From: Rapana venosa | Taxonomy: Eukaryota > Mollusca > Gastropoda > Neogastropoda > Muricidae | Direction of reading: 5' to 3' | NCBI GenBank assembly: GCA_028751875.1 | Contig: CM054140.1 | Span: 28,329,730 to 28,393,729, forward strand | DNA: 64,000 bases | Shown here: piece after piece, positions 51,840-62,805 of the stretch | Layout of the letters: each line of letters starts with the position of its first letter | Position numbering within the stretch: position 1 is the first letter of the stretch | Made by a program: the position numbers and the translations under genes | The notes under the pieces: generated by a model | The model's input: the letters and a program-made list of their open reading frames with translations, nothing else | Told to the model about the DNA's origin: nothing | Databases searched by the model: none

Positions 51840-52232
51840 CCCCAGCAAGAGGACCGAGGCTCACCAATGAAAAGATGTATACGTATGCGACCACTTTTGC
51901 CCACCAGCTGCATTCCAACTTTGGGAGTGATGTCTAAACATGACATCAGGATAAAAAAAAAATCATTTGTCATCTGTTCTTATCTCCACAAATGGCCTAC
52001 TCTTCTGAAAGGTAGAACAGATTTGAATGAGGGTGCGACTGTAAGATGTTCCTCATGTGTTTGCAAACTAGGCCTCAGTTTATAGTCTCATCTGAAAGGC
52101 TTTCCTATTGATGTAAACTCCAGAGGAAAATTCCTTTGAACGGGCGTCTCAGTGATGGCTCGAACATGGGCTTGAACCCGGGCCATCAAATCGAGAGTGC
52201 AATGCTCTAACCCCTAGGCTACCCCCCCACCC
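51840..52232 (-). mobile_element. SINE family A, reverse, inserted in family X
   Basis: 3' end GGCTCACCAATGAAAAG, core TCTTCTGAAAGGTAGAACAG and TGTTTGCAAACTAGGCCTCA, head with GAACCCGGGCCATCAAATCG and CTAACCCCTAGGCTACCC. It separates two halves of a family X element, so it is younger than that copy. Confidence 0.85.
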
Positions 52233-52247
52233 CAAAAAAAAATTGTT

Positions 52248-52390
52248 TGTGGAGGTACTTGAAAACAGCCACGCACACAAATTTCTCATCCAGCCTGCAC
52301 TTAGGTTTCAGAGTGATCCACAGATGTGATGAGAGAGTGCTGGATGACCCCCAGAGTGCTTACTTGGGGAATGCTCAGCAACATTAAGTT
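52248..52390 (+). repeat. Family X, right half of a split copy
   Basis: GGAGGTACTTGAAAACAGCC, CACAAATTTCTCATCCAGCC, CAGATGTGATGAGAGAGTGC and ACTTGGGGAATGCTCAGCAA complete the element begun at 51670. Confidence 0.75.
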
Positions 52391-52935
52391 CATGTCATTC
52401 TAAATGATGGAAAGACATTGTAGAGTTCTGAGTTCTCTGTAGAGGAGGCAGTCGTCTACAAAATGTGGGGCTTGGTTGTGGCCGGAGAACTGTACAGAAC
52501 TGTACTTAAGGGTACACTCAAGTCCACAAACACTACAACAGAGGATTGGCCCTCTATCACAATCTTTACATGTTGTTGGGTGAGGAAGGTGGTGAACCAC
52601 TGATGGAGTGGTACGGCCCTTTGAACTGATTGCCCTAGCAGCCCAGCTTCTTAAAATGTTTGGAGTGTGGCTCAAGTGTTCAAATATCTGTATAAAATTA
52701 AATTAGCCTCTTTAGGGACAGTTCACCATTTTAGTACCAAACTTCTTTCTCCTGCCTCATTCTTTTTCAGTGATCTGAAATACCCATGCTTTTATAGCAC
52801 AACCACAGGTTTTTGATTCTACGTCCAGTCTCAGAATTGTCAAATATCAATTGCTCATATCCAGAGATTATGATGCCACAGGTCTTGTCTCTTGTTTTAC
52901 ATGATGTACATATTGTCCACATATTGTCAGGTCAG
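52391..52935 (-). mobile_element. Probable LINE C-terminal relic
   Basis: Minus strand 92-codon frame (52400-52675) contains HHLPHPTTCKDCDRGPILCC and SVCGLECTLKYSSVQFSGHN, a C..C...L.....H-type zinc-knuckle arrangement as at the end of I/Jockey-type elements. Only moderately convincing. 52690-52935 is unassigned. Confidence 0.45.
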
Positions 52936-54413
52936 AGACTCCCTCTGCTACTGGTAACCATGTAACCCAGTACCACCTGCCACATGTGGGGAGTAAACCC
53001 AATCAAAAAATCCGACCTGGAGAGGGATGGGCTCCGCCAGGTTTGATTTGCCCAAGACACACCCATGATAAAGACAGCCAGAATTTCCATACCGGATCGG
53101 TCGTCGCCCGGGTTACCAAGGACCGCGCCTTCTGTTGCTCATCAGGACAGAGGTCGAAAGTATGCTACTGATGTAAAACACAGCAAAATTCGTGCCAGAA
53201 ACAACACCATCATTGGCACATGGAATGTACGGACACTAAGAGCTGCAGGCAAAGTGGAAGAACTGACACATGAGATGTCCAGATATCAATGGCACATCCT
53301 TGGGCTCTGCGAAGTAAGGTGGAAAAACATGGGAGAAACAACGACTCAGGAAGACCACAAATTATACTACAGTGGAAAACAGGATAAACATGAACACGGC
53401 GTGGGGTTTCTCGTTCACAAAGACACCGTGAACACCGTCATGAGCTGTCAGCCTGTGTCCAGCAGACTTATTACCATCCGCCTGAGAGCAACCCCCTTTA
53501 ACATAACCGTAGTACAGGCATACACCCCTACATCAGACTGCACAGATGAAGCCATAGAAGAATTTTATGACCAGCTACAAGAGGTTCTGAATCAAACTCC
53601 CAAGAAAGACATCCTCGTTGTGCAAGGTGACTGGAACGCCAAGGTAGGAGAAGATGCATGGAAAGATTGGGAGGGCGTTTGTGGGACACATTGTAATAAC
53701 CAATCAAATGAAAGAGGCTTGAGACTCCTGGAGTTTGCCAGTAACAACCACCTCCAGCTAGTGAATACACTTGGCCCACACAAGAAATCCAGAAAATGGA
53801 CATGGCATAGCCCAAATGGAGAACACCACAACCAAATAGATTACATCATGGTGAAAAGACGGTTTCAGTCTAGCGTTAACATCGCACAGACACGAAGTTT
53901 TCCAGGAGCAGACATAGGGAGTGATCATGATCTTGTGATGACTTTCCGACTACGTCTAAAGAAAATCCACAAGCGGAACAACATCAGGATCAAATTTGAC
54001 CTTGAGAAGCTGAAGGACCCAGAGGTATTTGAAATTTTTCAAGCAAGGATAGGTGGAAAGTTTGCAGCACTCACTGTGATAGACTCAGACATAGATACAC
54101 TGACGAATAGTTTCAATACAGCAGTGACTGAAACAGCAAGCGAGCTTCTTGGCAAACACCGACCAGTCAAAAAACCATGGGTCACACCTAACATCCTACA
54201 ACTATGCAACAAGCGTAGAGAGTTGAAGAAAAAGAAAAATGAAACAAAGAAAGAGCAGAACAATATAGGGCAGTCAACAAAAGAATCAGGAAGTCCATGA
54301 CGGAGGCAAAAGAGAAATGGATCGGTGAACAGTGCCAAGACATTGAAGAGAACATCAAGAAAAACAATAGCAAGAAAGCATATCAGCTCTGCTATAAGAT
54401 AAAAAGAAAAAAG
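52936..54413 (+). mobile_element. RTE-like LINE with intact endonuclease, interrupted at its 3' side
   Basis: A 411-codon frame (53065-54300) encodes an apurinic-endonuclease-like domain: TWNVRTLRAAGKVEEL, LGLCEVRWKN, GVGFLVH, RLITIRLRATPFNITVVQAY, VVQGDWNAKVGEDAW, IDYIMVKRRFQ and GSDHDLVM, giving all the expected catalytic positions (N, E, D-x-N, S-D-H). Vertebrate databases often label this family craniofacial development protein 2-like. The leader is shared with 37135. The element stops near 54400-54413, before the reverse transcriptase, where another element begins. Confidence 0.93.
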
Positions 54414-54985
54414 AGTTGCTCCTCTGCATCCCGTGTTGCGAACGACTGTCAGATGAATTCTGCTATTTCCTATTTTTTTGTGTTTGTTGTGTGTGTGATT
54501 GGGTGTGAAAGTGTGGACAATGTTGGTTTCATTGTCCTTGTTTGTCTTACATATTTCTGTGAAAAAGCCATGCTGTGGGACGTTTTTTTCACGAACAACT
54601 TTTGGATAGAATTATATACATTTGTGAGTTTTTTGCCCATGATCGAATTGTTGTGCAAATGTTTTTCAACCATGTACTTTGTAAAGCATAGATAATATAA
54701 TTATGTCAGTAATGGACACCTTACGAATTGCATCACTTAACTGTCAAGGACTAGGGGATACACGTAAACGTAGAGATGTTTTTCATTATCTAAGACAAAG
54801 AAGTACTCTCTATATTGCCTGCAAGATACACATTTTGATCATAAGCTGGAAAGGTATGTACATTCAGAATGGGGTTACAAATGTTTTTTTCCTCGTTCGG
54901 TCGAATGTAGAGGGGTTGCTGTTTTGTTTGCAAATGATTTTGAATTTAAGGTAAACAAATGTAGACAAAGATGCAAATGGTAATT
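54414..54985 (+). mobile_element. Tx1/L1-like LINE, 5' part, inserted in the RTE-like LINE
   Basis: Starts about CTCCTCTGCATCCCGTGTTG. After 290 bp of leader, a frame opens at 54703: MSVMDTLRIASLNCQGLGDT, RKRRDVFHYLRQR, the amino end of a Tx1/L1-type endonuclease (LNxxGL.d..KR). It is cut by the N gap at 54986. The second copy (62806-64000) extends it. Confidence 0.8.
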
Positions 54986-55485
54986 NNNNNNNNNNNNNNN
55001 NNNNNNNNNNNNNNNNNNNNNNNNNNNNNNNNNNNNNNNNNNNNNNNNNNNNNNNNNNNNNNNNNNNNNNNNNNNNNNNNNNNNNNNNNNNNNNNNNNNN
55101 NNNNNNNNNNNNNNNNNNNNNNNNNNNNNNNNNNNNNNNNNNNNNNNNNNNNNNNNNNNNNNNNNNNNNNNNNNNNNNNNNNNNNNNNNNNNNNNNNNNN
55201 NNNNNNNNNNNNNNNNNNNNNNNNNNNNNNNNNNNNNNNNNNNNNNNNNNNNNNNNNNNNNNNNNNNNNNNNNNNNNNNNNNNNNNNNNNNNNNNNNNNN
55301 NNNNNNNNNNNNNNNNNNNNNNNNNNNNNNNNNNNNNNNNNNNNNNNNNNNNNNNNNNNNNNNNNNNNNNNNNNNNNNNNNNNNNNNNNNNNNNNNNNNN
55401 NNNNNNNNNNNNNNNNNNNNNNNNNNNNNNNNNNNNNNNNNNNNNNNNNNNNNNNNNNNNNNNNNNNNNNNNNNNNNNNNNNNNN
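54986..55485. other. Assembly gap, exactly 500 N
   Basis: Second placeholder gap of exactly 500 N. Sequence on its right repeats sequence from its left side, so the true size or even the order is not supported. Confidence 0.98.
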
Positions 55486-57586
55486 TCCTAAGTGCATAAA
55501 AGTCAGGAAAAAACCCTGTGCCTCTGTGATACATTAAAGCATCCAGATTAAAACCAAATCAGTATTAGTTACTCGTGATTACGCCCTAGTCAACATAAGA
55601 GTAGGCCATTGTGTGCCGGTGGGAACAGATGACAGAATTGACAAAACCGCATACACACGTGACTGGATGTAAAATAGCACATGAGTGCTTATTCCAGTAT
55701 CCTCGATATAAAAGAATTTAAAAATTTTTATTTAAAAATAGGCATCTAGGATGGTCACCGCCGGGTTGGAAGATTACCACATAAACCATAATCTTTTAAT
55801 TAGAATATGACACCACTGAAATGCAGTTTGGCCTCAGATTGAGTCTGTGAAGAAACACTGTACTTTGTACTTCCTTCCATAATTATATATAATACGTTGA
55901 CGTCAGCAGCAACCAGGCTTGAGAAATAGCCTTCATAGGCTAGCTGTACTGTGACTGATAATTTCTCTCAATTTGCCCTACATGAAGTGAAAGATTAGCA
56001 ACTAGGCCTACGTGGCCCTGATGCAGCCGGTTTGAGCAAAGGACAAGATTTCGTAAATTATATAGGTATGTGCATCTGATGGGACTAAACTGTCCACATA
56101 ATTATAGCCTTTGTTGATTGGGCTAACCACTACTCCAAAACATTCCTGGTGTAGACTCTTTTGCTTTCTCACTTTTCAGTCTAAGTATCTGTGCTCAAAT
56201 GGGTTTTTTGTGTGTAGACCTCCCACAGACATCTGGCTGAGATGGGACCCTTCGTTAATGTCCACATAGGCCTATCTACGATAAAGAAACTTATAGCTGT
56301 TGGCAAAGAACAAAGAACAGAATGAAATGAAATGGGGCTTTTCTCCCCAGCAGCAAGTTTCGCTGTCTGTATCGATGGAAAGATATTGGCTTCCCAAAAA
56401 ATCAATTTGACTCGTCGGAGGCACTGCCTAATGTTTCAGCACAGTGCCCCTTTGAGTGAAGGAAGAAGTCAAGACTGGTAAGTCTGTATCAGTCACATGA
56501 CAGAATTTGTCACCCTAAAGAATGTGACTGAAAGTTGCAGCAATACACCAGTACTGACCCTGCACTTCTCAGATAAAGCAATGGTGTGGTGGCTTTCTGT
56601 AACGTTGTGCAAGGTCCAGCATAGAATTTCCCATCTACGTCAGCCTCAGATAGTCACCTGGAGCTTCGATAAACTGGAAAAGTATAACTGTTCTGCACCG
56701 TTATCAGTCAGCCGTGGTACAAGTAGGCCATACCGAAATGCATCATATGAGGAAGAAACTTTGACAGAGAAAAGTGTGTTATGCAAATGATCTGCTGGGA
56801 GAATTTGGGGGGATTTAACAGCTTGAAACAATAAAGTCTATATCACTCTGAATACTGATCTTTTAGATAGGCTTTCTTTAGATTCCAAACCGTTTTACAT
56901 GCACAGAAACAAAAAATACTCAGTTTAGCAAGAATATGGTAGAACTGAATAGATGTTTAGAACTAGTAACAACGATAATGATTAGCTGTTGTTTTTATTG
57001 GAACTGAACAAGACTATAAGGAAAGAGTGATTGGAGGGACAGGGGGCAACAATTAAAAGTAACAGTAGCAGCTTGTAAGCTTTTGCCGTGACTGCGTCCT
57101 CCGTTTCCAGAGATGTCTGCAGAGAGGAAATGGGCCTACAGGGCCTCTGTTTTATCTCATGCGGCAGTCATCAGATAGCCTATCCTCCAACGCAATGCTG
57201 TCATGATAGGATGTCTAGACGAGGAACAAAAATTAACATGTACAAGAGCGAAAACAACCTACGGGGCCTGACTGTTCTTTCCAGATTTTGTTTATAAAGT
57301 CAATCTTGTAATTCTGCTGCAACTTTGAAAATCCCAACAAAAAGACCGCTATCATGTACTTGTGTCCAAACAACTCAGGCTCCATTCTATTCCATATTGT
57401 TTATAGCCCTACCAGCCACGAAAACCATATCAGGGCTGTCACCTCATTCAGATTCAGTGGCCCCAGTAACTTTCACTTTAAGTTATAATCCAACATCTAA
57501 TATCTTCAAATATCTAACACCGTCCATCTTAAAATTAAAAAAAAACACAAAAAACAACAAAACAATGATACAATACTAAATCATTT
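55486..57586 (+). repeat. Second copy of 32371-34428
   Basis: Same order of unique landmarks: TCAGGAAAAAACCCTGTGCC, ACGTTGACGTCAGCAG, GCAGTCATC near 57165, TCAGGGCTGTCACCTCATTC. This copy looks cleaner than the first (fewer homopolymer gains). It ends at CTAAATCATTTAACTT and there joins sequence homologous to 49263, without the 14.8 kb found in between on the other copy. Confidence 0.92.
55590..55740 (+). mobile_element. SINE core, family B
   Basis: AAGAGTAGGCCATTGTGTGC, ATACACACGTGACTGGATGT, CACATGAGTGCTTATTCCAG and ATCCTCGATATAAAAGAA. It is the cleaner equivalent of 32485-32620. Confidence 0.85.
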
Positions 57587-57656
57587 AACTTGAATAGTAT
57601 CCAAAGGAAATGGGGAGGCTTAGGGAGTTCCGAAGTACTTCTTACGCTTTTCTGAC
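57587..57656 (-). pseudogene. NDUFA11: Truncated, frameshifted copy of NDUFA11 exon 1
   Basis: Minus strand from ATG at about 57656: MSEKRKKYFGTP, then an extra T gives an in-frame stop; the following codons for P(K)PPISFGYYSS are still recognisable in other frames. The exon is cut at the codons for Tyr-Ser-Ser by the junction at 57587, and no other NDUFA11 exon follows. The promoter side is retained. It represents either a null allele, a partial duplicate or an assembly artefact. Confidence 0.85.
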
Positions 57657-57659
57657 ATG

Positions 57660-60600
57660 TTTAATTTTTTACAGCAAACGCTGTGAAGGGCACCGGAAAA
57701 GATACTGATTTGTCTCGTAAACATTGTGGTTTGAGTCTCGAGATACAAGATGATTTAAATTCCTTTCACCCTTTTGGGTATGGAGGAATTACAAAACAAT
57801 TGAAACAGGAGAATAAAACTAACAGCAATATACCCAAAATAACATGAATACTAATAGTAATACTGAAAAGCAAGTGTTCATCGCATAATGTAAGCAAACA
57901 GTATTAATGACTCATATTATTTTTAAGTACACACATTTATTTAAAAGACAATTTACACATATTAATAATTATAATAATAATAATATTGCATGGAATTATT
58001 ATTTATTTACATATGAAAGACATTGAGATTTCAAGAAATATCTGCAATGAATTTTGAGGAGAGACAGGGAGAACTTTTCGAGATTTGTATTTCATTAGCT
58101 ACAAAAAAGTATAACTGGAATGGTTGAAGAAAATGTCGGGGAAATAAAATTTCTTGTAAATGTTTTGAAGTGGTGACATACTGATAAAACGAAATTCTCC
58201 CCTAAAACAGAATATTGCCATTTTGATCCATATTCATTTCTTCCGTTACTTGGTTATTATGGAGGAGCATAGGCCTAAAATCATCCCATCTTCACTTCTC
58301 TGACGTCCTAATCTGGTCTTGGACGTTTGATACTCGATCAAAAAATTATGGGGTTGATCAAGGTCATGGCTGTCAGTTGGAAAGAAAATTAACTCCAGCC
58401 AAATGTTTTTGCAGACTTCTGTTTCTTTCCTGTTCTCTTTTTTTGAAAATTCCCAATAATTTCAATCGTATCTGGTTTACTTTCAATAAGTATCATACTC
58501 CTTCACCCTACCAATTTTTTTTTTTGGGGCGCTTTGTGTGAGTGTGCACGCATGACGGGTGAATTTTAAAATCTTGTTAATCTTTTGTGAACATTTGCTG
58601 GTATAATTGTTTTGAATGCACATAGCTTTGCAGATTAGGGTTATACTTAATTATTATATTTATTATTATGAGACTAGTATATCCTACTGTCCGAAATCAT
58701 GCATGTAGATACCAAAAGAACTGAATAATAATCGATGACGTAACCAACAGAGGAGTGAACAAAGTAACTGAGATACCACTATAAGTAGCATTCCACCTTT
58801 CGACGAATCGGCCAGAGTTGGGGATGATTGACAAAAACAGTGATATGCACTGAGAAGTATTACTTGTCTAACTTCATCTTCATAAAAGGATATTATTGTG
58901 GCCTTAATGGTGGGGGAAAAAAAGTTGGGCGTAGCAAACATAAAACCAAACAAGAGCCTTGGAGAGAAGCAAAGATCCTGACTCTTACTAAAAAGGACAA
59001 TATCCATTATCATGGGATGAGGACAGGACAAAAAGTGTGGCAGCAACAATATTTATTTATTTATTATCCATTTGTAGCAAAATACAGTAAAAAGCTGTTG
59101 ATGCCTTCAATGTTTGCCTCTGTCAGCCCAGTTACACTACTGTGATGCAACACATATGATTATTTGTCAAAAAGAACAAAAATAAAGACAAAGGAGATGA
59201 GAAGACTTTACTTCTTCTTTCTTCATTTTTGTCATGTTTCTCACAGGGGAGGTGACATAGTTGAGCCTTCTCCATCTCCTCTCTGTTTTGAGCTTCCTCC
59301 TTATAATGCCCTTTTCTAATAATTGCAGTAAGGTAGCATGTTTTTGCTAGTCTTTCCTTTGGTCTCTTTCCATCCACCTACTAAGTTCTTTCTCTTTTTA
59401 TGATGTGTTGTCTACTTTCCATTGAACGTGCTCAAACAGCTCAGGCTATTGCTACTAGCTACAGACTTCAGATCATCAACTTTGCACATTCTCCCAGATA
59501 ACAGGAGAAGACTTTTCTGTTGAGATTAAAAAGGTAAAGTGATTTGAAAATCCCCCTTATGACAGCAATTGGTTGCCTTGTTCAAGAGGGTTGAACTCAA
59601 AACTGTGTGCATCAGGTCTGTAGAGCTACTTGGTCTGTTATTTTATGCATAGATATTGTTGCATGAACCCTGATCTTGAGGTTGAATGACATGTTGTGAT
59701 CATGAGATTGGATGCGTTGGTGGTGGTAATGTATCATGGCGCCATTGTTGTCCACATATCTCGGTTATTCTTCAGGCCTTGTTCTCGTGGGTTGTAGTGT
59801 CATTAGTGGTATGAGATGACTATTGTAGAAGTGGTGGTCATCAATAGAGTGATGATTAAATTTTGGTGCATGTTCAGGATATAACATTATTGGATTTAAC
59901 TTCAGATCCCACATTACAAAGTTCTTTATTTCTTTACATTTAGATCTTGGCCCAGGCCATAAAACTGTCAGTTTTCGATGTAAGCTACGTATTAGATCAA
60001 CAATAACATGTGTTATGCCTTTGAAATGTTGAGATTGTCTTCCTCATTGATAAGCTCCCAACATGAAACACTCTATTGGTCCATTACCAAAAACCCCACC
60101 ATTCTTTCAAGTCAAGTGTACAGCTACTTATAGCAAAGGTAATGAATTTCTATGTTTGAGATAATAACAGTATTTAAATTGAATTGTTTGCTTTTTCCCC
60201 AGCAAGTGGGACCGAGGCTCTCACAATGAAAAGACGTATCCGTATGCGACACTTTTGCCACCTGCTGCATTCCAAACTTGGAGTGATGACTAAAAATGAC
60301 ATAGGATAAAAAAAATTAAATATTGTCATCTGTTTCTTATCTCACAAAATGGCCTACTCTTCTGAAGGTCGAACAGATTTTGATGAGCGGTGCGACTGTA
60401 AAGATGTTCCTCATGTGTTGCAAAATAGGCCTCAGTTTATAGTCTCATCTGAAAGGCTTCTATTGATGAAAACTCCAGAGGAAAATTCCTTGAACGGGCG
60501 TCTCAGTGATGGCTCGAATCAATGGGCTTGACACCGGGCCATCAAATCGAGAGTGCATTATGTCTTACCCCTTGGCTACCCCCCACCCTAAAAAAAAGTG

Positions 60601-61299
60601 TTTTTGGATGGTACTTGAAACAGCCACGGCACACAAATTTTCTCATCCAGCTGCATTAGGTTTCAGAGTGTGATCCAAGATGTGATGACGAGAGTGCTGG
60701 ATGACCCCGGAGTGCTTACTTGGGGAATGCTCGAGCAACATTGTTCATGTCATTCTAAAGATGGAAGACATTGTTAGAGTTCTGAAGTTCTTGTAGAGGA
60801 GGCTGTCGACTACAAAATGTGGGGCTTGGTTGTGGCCGGAGAATGTACAGAAAAATGTACTTAAGGGTTCACTCCTAGTCCACAACACTGACTACCAGCA
60901 GGATTGGCCCTCTATCACAATTTTACCATGTTGTTGGGTGAGGAAGGGAAGGTGGTGAACCCACTGATGGTGCGTGGTTAGGCCCCTTTGAATGATTGCC
61001 TAGCAGCCAGCTTCTTAAAGTTAGGAGTGTGGGCTCAAGTGTTCAAATATCTGTATAAATTAAATTTGCCTCTTTAGGACAGTTCACATTTTAGTACCAA
61101 ACTTCTTTCTCCTGCCTCATTCTTTTTCAGTGATCGGGAAATACCATGCTTTTTTTAGCACAACCAAGGTTTTTGATTCTAGTCCAGTCTCAGAATTGTC
61201 AAATATCAAGTTGCTCATATCCAGAGATTATGATGTGCCACCAGGTCTTGTCTCTTGTTTTTCATGATTACATATTGTCACATATTGTCAGGGTCAGAG
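57660..61299 (+). repeat. Second, error-rich copy of 49332-52935
   Basis: Colinear landmarks throughout: Tx1/L1-like LINE 3' end at 57950-58290 (minus), LINE C-terminus at 59200-59460 (minus), family X halves at 60020-60140 and 60605-60740, SINE A at 60195-60585 (minus), relic frame at 60760-61020. Single-base indels occur every 10-30 bp and break all frames that are open in the first copy. Confidence 0.92.
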
Positions 61300-62805
61300 A
61301 GACTCCCTCTGCTACTGGTAACATGTAACCAGTACCACCTGCACATGTGGGGAAGTAAACCAATCAAAAAATCCGACCTGGAGAGGGGATGGGCTCCGCC
61401 AGCAGTTGATTTGCCAAGACACACATGATTAAAGAAAGACAGCCAGAATTTCCATACGGATCCGGTCGTCGCCCGGGTTACACGGAACCGCGCCTTCTGT
61501 TGCTCATCAGGACAGAGGTCGATAAGTATGCAACTGAAGTAAAACACAGCAATATTTCGTGCCGGTAACAACACATCATTGGCACATGGAATGTACCGGA
61601 CACTAAGAGCTGCAGGCATAGTGGAAGAAGAACTGACACATTGAGATGTCCAGATATTCAATGGACATCCTTGGTGCTCTGCGAAGTAAGGTGGAAAAAC
61701 ATGGGAGAAAACAACGAATCAGGAAAGACCACAAAAAGTATAATACCAGTGGAAAACAGGTTAAACCTGGAACACGGCGTGGGGTTTTCGTCACAAAGAC
61801 TCCGTGAAACCGTATGAGCTGTCAGCTGTGTCCGAGAATTATTACATCCGCCTGAGAGCCTACCCCCTTTCAAAAATAACCGTGTACAGGATACACCCCA
61901 ATCAGACTGCCAGGATGAAGCCATAGAAGAATTGTATGACCAGGCTACAAGAGGTTTGAATCTAAACTCCCAAAGAAAGACATCCTCGTTGTTGCTGCAA
62001 GGTGACTGAACGCCAAGGTAGGAGAGATGCATGGAAAGAATTGGAGGCGTTTGTGGGACACATTGTAATAACCAATCCAAATGATAGAGGCTTGAGACTC
62101 CTGGAGTTTGCCTAGTAACAACCACCTCAGCTAGGATTACACTTGGCCCACACAAGAAATCCATGGAAATGGACATGGCTAGCCCAAATGGTGTACTCCA
62201 CAACAAATAGATTACTTCATGGTGCAATAAGACGGTTTCAGTCTAGCGTTAACTCATCGCCACGACCACTAAGTTTTCCATGAGCAGAATAGGGAGTGAT
62301 CATGTTTTGTGATGATTCTTTCGACTACGTTCTAAAGAAAATCCACAAGCGGAACAACATCAGGATCAATTTGACCTTGAGAAGTGAAGGACCCAGAGGT
62401 ATTTGAAAATTTTTCAAGCAAGGATAGGTGAAAGTTTGCAGCACTCAATTGTGATGATCAGAACATAGATTTCACTGAGTATAGTTTCAATACTAGCAGT
62501 GACTGAAACAGCAAGCGAGCTTTTGGCAACACCGACAGTCAAAAACCATGGGTCACACCTAACATCCTACAACTATGCACAAGCGTAGCAGAGTTGAGAA
62601 AAAGAAAAAATGAGAACAAAGATAAGAGCACAGAACAATATAGGGCAGTCACAAAAAAAAAAAAAAAAAGATTCAGGAAGACCATGGACGGAGGCAAAAG
62701 GGAAAATGGATCGGAGAGAACAGTGCAAGACATTGATGGAGAACATCAAGAAACAATAGCACGAAAGATATCAGCTCTGCTATAAGATAAAAAGAAAAAA
62801 AAAGA
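61300..62805 (+). mobile_element. Second copy of the interrupted RTE-like LINE, frameshifted
   Basis: Matches 52936-54413 from AGACTCCCTCTGCTACTGG to the same 3' junction, including the endonuclease region, but no frame longer than about 190 codons remains. An A homopolymer of 17-18 bases at about 62653 replaces the GTCAACAAAAGAATCAGG of the first copy. Confidence 0.9.

Noticed and set aside
53065..54300. Host gene for craniofacial development protein 2-like
   Set aside because: That label is commonly given to RTE/BovB endonuclease frames. The leader, the second copy at 37 kb and the RTE context show it is a retrotransposon.
57325..57579. 84-codon plus-strand frame identical in its last 50 codons to one at 34161-34412
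   Set aside because: Identity comes from the duplicated segment. There is no start context or homology, and it ends in A-rich low-complexity sequence.
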